Source: Sediminispirochaeta sp964394395
GTDB taxonomy: Bacteria > Spirochaetota > Spirochaetia > DSM-16054 > Sediminispirochaetaceae
Length of the DNA stretch: 23,521 nt
Reading direction: 5' to 3'
Assembly (NCBI GenBank): GCA_964394395.1
Contig: CAYMWV010000037.1
Location: forward strand, 1-23,521
Numbering within the stretch: the first letter of the stretch is position 1; each line of letters starts with the position of its first letter. Shown here piece after piece: positions 6,817 through 14,497 of the stretch. The position numbers and the translations under genes are program-made. The notes beneath the pieces are model-generated. The model made no database searches. It saw nothing but the letters and a program-made list of their open reading frames with translations, and was not told the DNA's origin.

Positions 6817-8523
6817 ATGAACAGCAGATCGTCAAAGGACAATAAGGACAAAATGGACAATACAAAAGAGAATACACCGGAGGATATGCCGGTCACCGTT
6901 ACCCTGCCCAGCCCCTTTGGTCTCCGTCCAGGGATCTATCTTTCAGTGCTCTATGGGATTCTCCTGCTTCTACTTTTTCTCTTCATCTTCTTTCTACCAG
7001 GGTTAAGAAATCCGGGAGAAAGAGTGACGATACGATCCATTCCTTCCGGGGCGGCTGTTTTTATCAATGACCACTATTATGGAACAAGTCCCCTCGAAGC
7101 CCATGTATCGAAGGGCGAAGCGCAAATTCGTCTGGAGAAATCGGGATATCACTTTGAAGATAGGGAGATCCAGCTGGGAAACAGGCTTTTTGCATCCCGC
7201 TTTTTTCCAAAACAGCGTGAGATCGTTGTAGATTATAGTGATTTCGATGTAGAAAAGCGATTTGCTGAACTGTTTAAAGAGGTATCCGCTTATTCTTTAG
7301 TCGATACCTATCTGGAAAACTACCAGGCCCCTCCCTTAATCTCAAATCTGGCACAGGAGATGGTAGAGATTGGAACGATGGCGGAAACGGCTATGTATGA
7401 TAAACTATTCATGCTGACACCGTTGTTAGGTAATCCCACCATCTTTCAAGATTTGTATAACGGCTATACCATTATCCGGGGAGATGGATTTTCTGAAAAA
7501 TCGGACGAGGAATCTCCCGATCAAGACGTCTCAGAGCTTATTGCCAATCTTGCGGATGCAAGTGGTCTTTCCCGGGATCATATTCGTCTTGCTGCAGGGA
7601 TTGATGATAAAGGGAGTGAAGTTAGGGAGGGAGAGCAACATATGCCCTGGGAAAAAGCAACGGCTCTCCAATCACCCTCCCGGTTTCAGCCTGATCAGCT
7701 TTCCGGCCCCTTCTCCTTTGGGGATATACAATTCATACCGCTTCAAGGCGGGGAGATTAGCATAGGTGATGCTCTCCAGGGTGAGCAGATCGAATCCTGT
7801 TACATCGCAGATAGGGAGATAACAGTTGGCCTCTATCGGGATTTCCTGGAAGAGAGTCCTGAATGGAGAGAGGAGAATAAAGAAACGCTTATTTCGAAGG
7901 GGCTGGCGGATAAAGAGTACCTCTCACACTGGGCAGCAGGAGAGTGGGCCGCAGGTAATGATGGAGGATCTGGATCTGAATCTGGATCTGGAACAGCCGC
8001 CGATACCACACCCATCAGTGGAATAAGCTACTATGCTGCCGAAGCCTTTTGCGTATGGTTAGATGCTAAGCTCTCTGCAGCTAATCTTTTGCCATCTCCT
8101 GCTACATTGGGGGAGGGAGAAGAGTGGAGAGTGAGACTTCCCAGTGAGGCGGAGTGGGAATTGGCCCGATTACGAAATGGGGAGAGTGCAACAGTTTTTA
8201 ATGAGAAAACAGGAAGGGCGCTTCCAGTACGTTTTGACAGAAAGGGTAAGATAGGGGTTTATGATCTGGAAGGGAATCTTTGGGAATGGACTGGTGACTG
8301 GTTCTTCCCCCTTTCCCGTTTATACCGATATGAGGGGATTGAGATAGTAATACCCGAAGGGGCTGAAGGTGCAGAACGGATTGTTAAGGGGGGAAGCTGG
8401 GCAAATAGGCGTGAACTTATATCCTGGTGGTCAACTGGGAAACAGCCTCCTTCCTGGTCATCTCCCTTTCTTGGTTTTAGACCGGTGATTGCAAAGAGCA
8501 GGATTCAAGCAGATGGCAGATAA
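6817..8523 (+). CDS. Membrane-anchored PEGA-domain and FGE/SUMF1-like protein
   Basis: Counting from ATG at 6817 (568 residues): a polar N-terminus, one membrane segment at about 40-61 (LSVLYGILLLLLFLFIFFLP), a PEGA domain at about 69-126 (VTIRSIPSGAAVFINDHYYGTSP), a helical middle part, and an FGE-sulfatase (SUMF1-like) domain at about 304-557. Domain landmarks are GGEISIG, YIADREITVGLYRDFL, ISYYAAEAFCVWLD, RLPSEAEWELAR, YDLEGNLWEWTGDW, VKGGSWAN and LGFRPV. The C-terminal cysteine pair of true formylglycine-generating enzymes is not seen, so a binding or structural role in the envelope is more likely than catalysis; the actual function is unknown. Other possible starts are GTG 6775 and ATG 6853 (AAGGA 4 bases upstream). 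A Gly/Ser-rich run at about 383-392 is encoded by tandem hexamers. The stop overlaps smpB. Confidence 0.85.
   Translation: MNSRSSKDNKDKMDNTKENTPEDMPVTVTLPSPFGLRPGIYLSVLYGILLLLLFLFIFFLPGLRNPGERVTIRSIPSGAAVFINDHYYGTSPLEAHVSKGEAQIRLEKSGYHFEDREIQLGNRLFASRFFPKQREIVVDYSDFDVEKRFAELFKEVSAYSLVDTYLENYQAPPLISNLAQEMVEIGTMAETAMYDKLFMLTPLLGNPTIFQDLYNGYTIIRGDGFSEKSDEESPDQDVSELIANLADASGLSRDHIRLAAGIDDKGSEVREGEQHMPWEKATALQSPSRFQPDQLSGPFSFGDIQFIPLQGGEISIGDALQGEQIESCYIADREITVGLYRDFLEESPEWREENKETLISKGLADKEYLSHWAAGEWAAGNDGGSGSESGSGTAADTTPISGISYYAAEAFCVWLDAKLSAANLLPSPATLGEGEEWRVRLPSEAEWELARLRNGESATVFNEKTGRALPVRFDRKGKIGVYDLEGNLWEWTGDWFFPLSRLYRYEGIEIVIPEGAEGAERIVKGGSWANRRELISWWSTGKQPPSWSSPFLGFRPVIAKSRIQADGR
7966..7989 (+). 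repeat. Tandem GGATCT hexamer repeat inside the FGE domain
   Basis: Four consecutive hexamers read GGATCT, GGATCT, GAATCT, GGATCT, followed by GGAACA. They encode a Gly-Ser/Glu-Ser run in a loop of the FGE-like domain. Because the unit is two codons, gain or loss of copies would not break the reading frame. Confidence 0.85.
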
Positions 8524-8989
8524 AGGCACTAAAGATAAGGAAGGAATAAAAACACTCGCCACAAATCGTAAAGCGTGGTTTCTCTACGCAATTGAGGAAA
8601 AACTTGAGTGTGGAATTGCTTTGAGAGGGACAGAGGTTAAAAGCCTTCGGGCAGGAAAGTTCTCTTTTACCGATGCATACGGTCGAATTGTAGATGGAGA
8701 TCTTTGGCTACACGGTTTGCATATTTCCCCTTATGAATTTGGAAATATTAATAATCACGATCCTGACAGGAACCGACGGCTCCTTGCTCATAAACAAGAG
8801 ATACGGAAATTGCAGAGGAAGGTTGAAGAGAAGGGCTATACCCTTGTACCTCTGAGATTTTATCTCAAGAATGGTAAGGTGAAGATAGAGATAGGAACCG
8901 GGAAAGGTAAAAAGATCCATGATAAACGAGAATCAATTAAGCAACGGGATTTGAAAAGAGAAGCTGATCGTGAAATGAGTGGCAGATAA
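8513..8989 (+). CDS. smpB: SsrA-binding protein SmpB
   Basis: SmpB binds the tRNA-like part of tmRNA and brings it to stalled ribosomes. The 158-residue product has the family blocks NRKAWFLYAIEEKLECGIALRGTEVKSLR, DAYGRIVDGDLWLHGLHISPYEFGN, RNRRLLAHKQEI and YTLVPLRFYLKNGKVKIEIGTGKGKKIHDKR, plus a basic tail. The ATG at 8513 has AGGA 9 bases upstream and gives the usual N-terminus; an in-frame upstream start at 8489 would add eight residues. The first 11 bases overlap the end of the PEGA/FGE gene. The partner tmRNA gene follows about 65 bases downstream. Confidence 0.98.
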   Translation: MADKGTKDKEGIKTLATNRKAWFLYAIEEKLECGIALRGTEVKSLRAGKFSFTDAYGRIVDGDLWLHGLHISPYEFGNINNHDPDRNRRLLAHKQEIRKLQRKVEEKGYTLVPLRFYLKNGKVKIEIGTGKGKKIHDKRESIKQRDLKREADREMSGR

Positions 8990-9006
8990 TAGTATAGGCT
9001 GAGATA

Positions 9007-9035
9007 TTGATATAAACGAAAAAATTGATTATATT
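9007..9035 (+). promoter_or_regulatory. Promoter of ssrA
   Basis: TTGATA (9007-9012) is separated by 17 bases from TATATT (9030-9035); each hexamer matches the sigma70 consensus at 5 of 6 positions. The predicted start is near 9042, about 12 bases before the mature tmRNA end, leaving a short leader for RNase processing. Confidence 0.7.
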
Positions 9036-9053
9036 GTTACCATAAACCAGATG

Positions 9054-9407
9054 GGGGGTGTTCCGGTTTCGACTGTCGGATGCATGCTCACCGGTTGCAG
9101 GCGGAGGTGCCCTCACCTCCTTAATCAAGGGCAACATTGTATAACTGCTAACGACGCAGATTACGCACTGGCTGCATAGAGACGGCCACGGGCCCGCGTT
9201 TCGAAGTCCCTAGGGACGCGTAAGCTTGTAAGAAAATGGGACTTACCCGGCGTTCTGTGATCCCAGGGGGCCGGGGAAACAACAGGATCTCAGGTTGTTT
9301 GTGGTTTGTTTCATCGCCGTAAAACAACCGAAATTAAAGATGGAGCTAAGCTTGTAGATACTTGTGTGGTGCCCGGTAGGACGCGGGTTCGATTCCCGCC
9401 ACCTCCA
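9054..9407 (+). ncRNA. ssrA: Transfer-messenger RNA (tmRNA)
   Basis: This RNA rescues stalled ribosomes and tags the nascent protein for degradation. The 5' end GGGGGTG (9054-9060) pairs with CACCTCC (9400-9406), including one G-U, and A9407 is the discriminator; the CCA end is not encoded. GTTCCGGTTTCGACTG just after the 5' arm is typical of tmRNA. The T arm is GCGGG (9383-9387), loop TTCGATT, CCCGC (9395-9399). The tag frame starts at GCT 9147 and reads ANDADYALAA, then TAG at 9177-9179; the ALAA end is the normal protease signal. Mature length is about 354 bases. One-piece tmRNA, next to smpB. Confidence 0.97.
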
Positions 9408-9430
9408 TTTATACCTTCTCCATTTTTACG

Positions 9431-10528
9431 TTATAGATGGTATCCCTGACTCTTTATCTCTGCGGCCAGGCAGGATTTCCAATCTTCAGGGATCAAGGGA
9501 TAATCCCAACAGCCCATCCTGTGAAACACTTTTCCGCCAAAGCCTCGTTTGAACCGATAGAGTCCGTAGAGTGGATGAGAAGCGTTAGGTGATGGTGAGA
9601 TACCAAACATATCATACTCCCTACAAGCCGCCTCTTTGGCCTGAAGAATCGCTTCCCATTGTAGAGCGTAGGTTGCCATCATGTTTCGCTTTTCAGAAGA
9701 TGAAGCTCCATACAAATAGCTTGCCCTGCTGCCAGAAAAGGCGAGGAACAGCGCCGCCAAAGCTTTTGGACAATTAGTTGTGGTATCCTCTGCCAGCAAA
9801 AGACGAATGGATTCTCCTGGGCTTACCCTGTCTGCAGAGAAAAGATCCCGAAAAAAAGAAATATCATGGAGGTAAATACCATTTCGTTGACATGTTTCTG
9901 TATAGAGATCATACCAGGTTGAAAGATCTTCTAATTTTCCTGTACGAACAGTAACGCCCTTCCTGAGGGATAGGCGAATATTGTACCTGGTTTTCTTGTG
10001 CATTTGATCAAGTAGCAGCTTTTTTGGGCTGGTTAAATCAAGGAAGATAGTGTTTGTGGGGAGGAGGTTGCTAGGAGCCTTTCGTAAATTCCAATAGTTT
10101 GTTGAGAAATTGACTCGCAGTTCCTGACTCTTTTTTGAAGGCGGACCTGCCCATTCTCCATCATCTGAGTACCGATCAAGATCATGAGCCCAAGGAGATT
10201 CCCAGGGAAGGTCGTAACGGATGAATGAGCACCTATTTGGAAGATGCTTCCGGAGTGTTTCCGAAAGTTCTTCAAGAAAGAGTCCTTGATCATCCGAAGG
10301 AGGTGCGTTTTTGGGCCCGTAGGGTACATAGGCGCCCAAGGTGGCATCTCCCACCGGTTTAAGAAGAAGCAGCAAATCTTCCTGAAGGGGTGCGTTCTCT
10401 TTTTGAATCGAAAAACATCGGGGGGTGAAACCCTGTAGTTCTTTCACCTTCGACCAGAAGAGGCTTTGCTGGAGAATCCGGGTTTTATGCAGTTTTGCAC
10501 TCTCTTTTTCTTTCGCTCCTATAACCAC
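9431..10528 (-). CDS. FemAB/FemX-family aminoacyl (peptidoglycan bridge) transferase
   Basis: The 365-residue protein resembles enzymes that add amino acids from aminoacyl-tRNA to the peptide of lipid II or peptidoglycan. Supporting blocks are LDLTSPKKLLLDQMHKKTR plus YNIRLSLRKGV (about 164-192, the FemAB signature with its basic stretch), YLYGASSSEKRNMMATYALQWEAI (about 271-294) and YDMFGI followed by GLYRFKRGFGG (about 305-332), together two GNAT-like folds. No signal peptide or membrane segment is seen, which fits a cytoplasmic enzyme. The start is uncertain: GTG at 10528 is the longest option and has no good ribosome binding site. It lies 15 bases after the kinase gene with no terminator between them, so it may be co-transcribed with the catabolic operon although unrelated in function. 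It converges on ssrA, 23 bases apart. Confidence 0.8.
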   Translation of the reverse strand: MVIGAKEKESAKLHKTRILQQSLFWSKVKELQGFTPRCFSIQKENAPLQEDLLLLLKPVGDATLGAYVPYGPKNAPPSDDQGLFLEELSETLRKHLPNRCSFIRYDLPWESPWAHDLDRYSDDGEWAGPPSKKSQELRVNFSTNYWNLRKAPSNLLPTNTIFLDLTSPKKLLLDQMHKKTRYNIRLSLRKGVTVRTGKLEDLSTWYDLYTETCQRNGIYLHDISFFRDLFSADRVSPGESIRLLLAEDTTTNCPKALAALFLAFSGSRASYLYGASSSEKRNMMATYALQWEAILQAKEAACREYDMFGISPSPNASHPLYGLYRFKRGFGGKVFHRMGCWDYPLIPEDWKSCLAAEIKSQGYHL

Positions 10529-10543
10529 GGATAGCAGTATAAC

Positions 10544-12040
10544 CTAGTTCATTAAAGAGAAAAAGCGTTTTTGATAATGGCTGATATCTTCCAGCTCCGC
10601 CGCCTTAACAGCTATTTTTTCAAAATTGGATAGCGATGCGAGATCTTGCAGCGGCTTTTTCTGGATGTGAGACCAGCCGAGGAGGGCCGCACCAAAACTG
10701 GTTGCTTCATCAATACCGGTGGTAAAAAATGGATTTTCCGGAAAGAGAGCTGCAATGAGCTTGTTGTACCCTCCATTATAGCGGAACCCCCCCTCTGTAT
10801 AGACGGGTGAACCAGGCTTGAGTCCTGCTCTCTCAAACGCTACCTGGGTATGTAATGCAAGGCTCAATAAGAGGATCGTGTAAGCTTTTTCATAATCATA
10901 CAGGATTTCGGGAATTCTCTCTCCCTTCTGAATATCCTCTAAGCTGGTAAACTCATGCTTACAAACTATCCCTGCCTTTGCATCAGGAAACTGTCCTGCG
11001 CCCTGCACTACCCCGGGAAGGATTACATATTCAGCTTGGGTAATAATCTCATTTGCCAGAGATTGATTAAAATCGGGATAGTCATCTCTGTTATGTAATT
11101 GCCTGATTAATGTAGACCAGCTTTCAAACTCCAAGCCGCCCATAAAGATCGCTGTTTTTACCGGGCTGTTCATAACCGACAGATTAAAGAAAACAGTGTT
11201 TCCGATATCCTCATCTTGCATAAGCGCTTCTGCTTCCGGATGCATGGCAACACACCAGGTACCAGTGGAATTGAGAAGAAAATCCTCCTCCCCCAATAGA
11301 AGATAGGGAATAAGAGAAGAATTGGAATCATGGACTCCTACCAATACTGGAGTATCAGGGGAGAGCCCTGTCTTTTCTGATATTTCTTTTCTGATATAAC
11401 CCGCAAGAGCTCCTGGATAGTTAACCTTTTCCGGCAGCATGTTACCGATTCCAAGCTTATCTGCTACAAACGACCAGCTGTTGTTAACAAAGTCCCAAAG
11501 ATAGGTGTGACAACCCGCATAGGTGTAATCTGCCCAGATTTCACCGGTAAGTCTCCAGGAGAAATATTGAGGATAAAGAAGAATCTGTCTGGTTTCTGAA
11601 AAAGCTTCCGGGAACCGTTGGGAAGCAAAAAAGAGCATCTTCCCGACATTGATAATGGGTTTTATCTCTGCGGTGCATGTCCTTTTCTGTAACAGTTCTC
11701 TGCTTCCAAGCTGTGCGAAAAAGGCGTCATGAATAGAAGCATCTACCTCTGTAGTGTAATCAAGAGGGGGGACAGAGATCTTTTCATCTCCATCGATACA
11801 CACTGCAGCCGCCCCATGGGTGGTAATGGAGATGCAAGTGATCTGATACTGCCGCACAGCCTCTTTCAGTATTGAAAGAAACCAGCTTTCGATCTCTTCT
11901 ACCTGTTCAATCCGGACATCTTCATAGGCAATGGATGGAAAACTTTCGCTTTTAAGCTGAACCAATTCCATTTTTTCGTTATAGAGCGCCACCTTTTTAT
12001 TTGTTTTACCAATATCCAGAACAGCGATCACCTTATCCAT
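10544..12040 (-). CDS. FGGY-family carbohydrate kinase (rhamnulokinase/fuculokinase-like)
   Basis: The 498-residue protein has the FGGY layout: ATP phosphate loop LDIGKTNKK near 8-16, ITTHGAAAV near 72-80, the catalytic Asp238 in VGVHDSNSSL, the second nucleotide loop LLNSTGTWCVAM near 255-266, and EGGFRYNGGYNKLIAALF in the C-terminal lobe. Such kinases phosphorylate free sugars, most often ketoses at C1 or pentuloses at C5. The STGTW loop and overall layout suggest the rhamnulose/fuculose branch, but the substrate is unknown. The ATG at 12040 has a GGGGG-rich site about 6 bases upstream. Its place after the SorE-like and SrlD-like dehydrogenases suggests it makes the ketose phosphate they use. 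Confidence 0.85.
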   Translation of the reverse strand: MDKVIAVLDIGKTNKKVALYNEKMELVQLKSESFPSIAYEDVRIEQVEEIESWFLSILKEAVRQYQITCISITTHGAAAVCIDGDEKISVPPLDYTTEVDASIHDAFFAQLGSRELLQKRTCTAEIKPIINVGKMLFFASQRFPEAFSETRQILLYPQYFSWRLTGEIWADYTYAGCHTYLWDFVNNSWSFVADKLGIGNMLPEKVNYPGALAGYIRKEISEKTGLSPDTPVLVGVHDSNSSLIPYLLLGEEDFLLNSTGTWCVAMHPEAEALMQDEDIGNTVFFNLSVMNSPVKTAIFMGGLEFESWSTLIRQLHNRDDYPDFNQSLANEIITQAEYVILPGVVQGAGQFPDAKAGIVCKHEFTSLEDIQKGERIPEILYDYEKAYTILLLSLALHTQVAFERAGLKPGSPVYTEGGFRYNGGYNKLIAALFPENPFFTTGIDEATSFGAALLGWSHIQKKPLQDLASLSNFEKIAVKAAELEDISHYQKRFFSLMN

Positions 12041-12051
12041 AGATACACCCC

Positions 12052-13299
12052 CTACTTTTCAATGGATTGAGCATGTTGTAACAGATATGCTTCAGCTTCC
12101 TCTGACCATAGACCTTTATGGTTCAAAGTGATCTCTGCCAGCTTCTTGAACATAGGGTCAGATTTCCCTTTTTCTTCAAAATCATCAAGGGCTGTGAGGG
12201 GCATGCTGATATTGGTATATATAAGCTTTTTCCCCCCCGGAATAGATGGTAGATTCAGGGTAGTGTCAACCACTGCATCAAGGCCGCCTAGGTGGGTTAT
12301 CATCACTGCCGGATTGATTCGTCCAGCTTCCATCAATGAGAGGCTGATTCGCATGTCTTCGGTGTTTCCGCCGCTGGTACCAACAATGTGGTGAAAGGCG
12401 TAATGAACATCATAAAAATTGATCATTGCTGAGAAGGAAGGATCGGTGGGTCCGGCAAAGAAGTTTAGACATCCATCTTTTTCCAGCAGTCTGTCTGCCT
12501 GTTCAACCACCGGTTTTACCGGAGCCATCACCAGGATATCATCAAAACGTAGCTCTTCCAGGCTCTGAGGATTTTCTGCACTGTTAATATAGCGAAGATC
12601 GATCCCATCTTTTTTTGCCTCATCAACCGGGAAGAGTTCTTCAGCTCTGCGTAACCGGGGTGAGTCAATATCGGTAACCACCAGAAGGGAGGGGCGAAGC
12701 TCGCCATGGAGGGCAAGGTCTATTGCTCCTAAACCCATAGGACCCGCACCTGCCAGAATGGCCATTTTCCCGCCCTTTTTTATGCCCATATCATGCTTGT
12801 AGGTGCCCTGGGGCACATGGTAGCTGGCCCGGAATGCCCCGACGATACAGCTCATCGGTTCTGAGAGGGATCCATGAAAGAAAGCCTTTCCCTTGTAGGG
12901 GAGCAGGCAATCCATCTCCATAACCTCTTCCGGGATGATGATATGGGTGGCATCTCCACCAATAAAACGGTAACTGTAGCCGGGAGCATCCAGACTACCT
13001 TTATAATTAAGGGCAGGTTGTATGGTAAATCTGTCACCTTGAGAAAATTTGTTCTGCCATTTTTCTCCAACCTCGACTATTTCCCCACAAAACTCATGTC
13101 CGATCATCACCGGGTCAGTTGCAATATCCTCTGGCACCCGTTTATGGTCCGCTCCCTGGATTGCAGCTTTATAACTGCTCATACAAATACTGTCACTTAT
13201 CACTTTTGCCAGTATCTCTCCCCCGCTGATGGCGGGCAAACTGAAATTTTCTAATCTAAGATCCTTTTTTCCGTATAGCCGTACTGCTTTTGTCTTCAT
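12052..13299 (-). CDS. Zinc-type medium-chain dehydrogenase, L-sorbose-1-phosphate reductase (SorE)-like
   Basis: The 415-residue MDR protein has ICMSSYKAAIQGADHKRVP (C39 a probable zinc ligand), VMIGHEFCGEIVEVG (H68, E69) and SLSEPMSCIVGAF (E147). The nucleotide-binding fold starts at MAILAGAGPMGLGAIDLAL (about 179-197). The SSYKAAIQGADHKRVP stretch and the lack of the structural-zinc cysteine cluster resemble the sorbose-phosphate reductase subgroup, which reduces L-sorbose 1-phosphate to glucitol 6-phosphate. The exact substrate is inferred. The ATG at 13299 is chosen because AAGGAG lies 6 bases upstream; an in-frame TTG at 13305 would touch that site. The gene follows the SrlD-like gene by 14 bases. 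Confidence 0.8.
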   Translation of the reverse strand: MKTKAVRLYGKKDLRLENFSLPAISGGEILAKVISDSICMSSYKAAIQGADHKRVPEDIATDPVMIGHEFCGEIVEVGEKWQNKFSQGDRFTIQPALNYKGSLDAPGYSYRFIGGDATHIIIPEEVMEMDCLLPYKGKAFFHGSLSEPMSCIVGAFRASYHVPQGTYKHDMGIKKGGKMAILAGAGPMGLGAIDLALHGELRPSLLVVTDIDSPRLRRAEELFPVDEAKKDGIDLRYINSAENPQSLEELRFDDILVMAPVKPVVEQADRLLEKDGCLNFFAGPTDPSFSAMINFYDVHYAFHHIVGTSGGNTEDMRISLSLMEAGRINPAVMITHLGGLDAVVDTTLNLPSIPGGKKLIYTNISMPLTALDDFEEKGKSDPMFKKLAEITLNHKGLWSEEAEAYLLQHAQSIEK

Positions 13300-13305
13300 A
13301 TTCAA

Positions 13306-13311
13306 CTCCTT
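13306..13311 (-). promoter_or_regulatory. Shine-Dalgarno deciding the start of the SorE-like gene
   Basis: AAGGAG ends 6 bases before ATG 13299 and directly abuts the alternative TTG at 13305, so the ATG is the likely start. Confidence 0.7.
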
Positions 13312-13313
13312 GC

Positions 13314-14495
13314 TTAATTGAGCATCTCCTGTCCGCCAGTGACCGGGACTGCCTGTCCGGTCTCATAAAGCTGTTCTATAGAGTAGAGAATTGCTTTGTA
13401 CACATCTTCCCCGTTACATCCCCGGGCCATAGGAACTTTCGCCTCATAGAACTGTTTTACCTCTTCAATGGTTTTTGCTCCGGGTACCTTTCCGGTGTGT
13501 AAGTACTGAACAAAGAGACCCCGATCAGGGTCTGACCAGAGGGGGCCATCGAAAAAATTTCCGGGACAGATTGAGTTGACTTTTATCTTGTCTGTGATCA
13601 ATTCCAGAGCAAAGCTCTGGGTTAATCCCAGACCGCCAAACTTCCCTCCCGCATAGGCTCCATTTTTATTTGATCCTTTAAGACCGCTTTTAGAATTTAT
13701 CTGAATAATATCGCTGTAATAGTTGCCGAATTGATCCTGCTGGTTCTGCAAAGCCATCACCCGGGATACATACTTGGTACAGATAAAATAACCGATATAG
13801 TTAACCGATGTGACGAAGCTGAAATCTTTAAGACTCAATTCTTTCACACTGCCAGCTTTTAAGACCCCCGCATTACTGATAAAGAGATCGATTCCTCCCA
13901 TGGATGAAACAACCGTTTCTACCATCTCCCATACAGAAGATTCATCTGCCACGTTTACCGCTACAGGGAAAACACAGGGAGAAGCGCAACTTTCATTAAG
14001 CTTATCTGCTGCTTCCAATGCCCCTTCATAGTTGAGGTCGGCAATCCAGACCACTGCACCATCTTTGGCAAGCCGTTCTCCTATTTCGTAACCGAAGCCC
14101 TGGGCGCCGCCGGTAACTATGGCTACTTTTCCCTTTACCGTACTATTGCGATCTCTCTCTGATAAGGGGGTCACAGGGGTGCTGTCCGATCCTTCCCGGG
14201 TGTTTATATCAAGTTGTTGGGGATCAGCTCCCAAGGCGTAATATCCAACTCCTTCTATATGCACAAAGGGAGGAAGAGGCTTCTTAAAATCAATTGAAGT
14301 AGCCGACAGTTCTTTATTGAGAGTTAGAGTCAGCGTTAGAGGTTTACCAGGGATTTTTTCTTTCTCCGGTATACCATTTTTAAGGAAACGAACCAGAGGA
14401 GCTGCAGTGCCATTCCACAGCAGGCCCCGTAAAAGGGCTGCGTATTGCAGCGTTTGGTCCATTTCATATGCATCAGGGTTTTTTATTGGTTCCAT
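13314..14495 (-). CDS. Short-chain dehydrogenase, sorbitol-6-phosphate dehydrogenase (SrlD)-like, with N-terminal extension
   Basis: Residues from about 120 to 393 form a complete SDR: TGGAQGFG (128-135) binds the cofactor, SNAG (207-210), IIQINSKSG with the catalytic serine near 268-270, and YAGGK (Y281, K285). Blocks such as INSKSG, KFGGLGLTQSFALEL, KVPMARGC and TGQAVPVTGGQEML strongly recall sorbitol-6-phosphate 2-dehydrogenase (SrlD/SorD), which oxidises glucitol 6-phosphate to fructose 6-phosphate. The first 115 or so residues are not part of an SDR; they include VHIEGVGYYALG (78-89), which looks like the segment joining aldolase and SDR in bifunctional RhaD/YuxG-type proteins. ATG 14495 has AGGAG 7 bases upstream, in the end of the PHP gene. 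Substrate identity is inferred. Confidence 0.85.
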   Translation of the reverse strand: MEPIKNPDAYEMDQTLQYAALLRGLLWNGTAAPLVRFLKNGIPEKEKIPGKPLTLTLTLNKELSATSIDFKKPLPPFVHIEGVGYYALGADPQQLDINTREGSDSTPVTPLSERDRNSTVKGKVAIVTGGAQGFGYEIGERLAKDGAVVWIADLNYEGALEAADKLNESCASPCVFPVAVNVADESSVWEMVETVVSSMGGIDLFISNAGVLKAGSVKELSLKDFSFVTSVNYIGYFICTKYVSRVMALQNQQDQFGNYYSDIIQINSKSGLKGSNKNGAYAGGKFGGLGLTQSFALELITDKIKVNSICPGNFFDGPLWSDPDRGLFVQYLHTGKVPGAKTIEEVKQFYEAKVPMARGCNGEDVYKAILYSIEQLYETGQAVPVTGGQEMLN

Positions 14496-14497
14496 TA

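Noticed and set aside
9360..9407. Possible separate tRNA gene, since the end has a perfect T arm
   Set aside because: It is the 3' part of tmRNA: its acceptor strand pairs with 9054-9060 and there is no anticodon arm nearby.
9408..9450. Possible terminator after ssrA
   Set aside because: Only a weak ATACC/GGTAT inverted repeat with a 24-base loop and scattered T runs; no convincing hairpin between the convergent genes.
12874..13254. A 126-codon plus-strand open frame opposite the SorE-like gene
   Set aside because: Fully antisense to a conserved dehydrogenase; composition is explained by the opposite strand.
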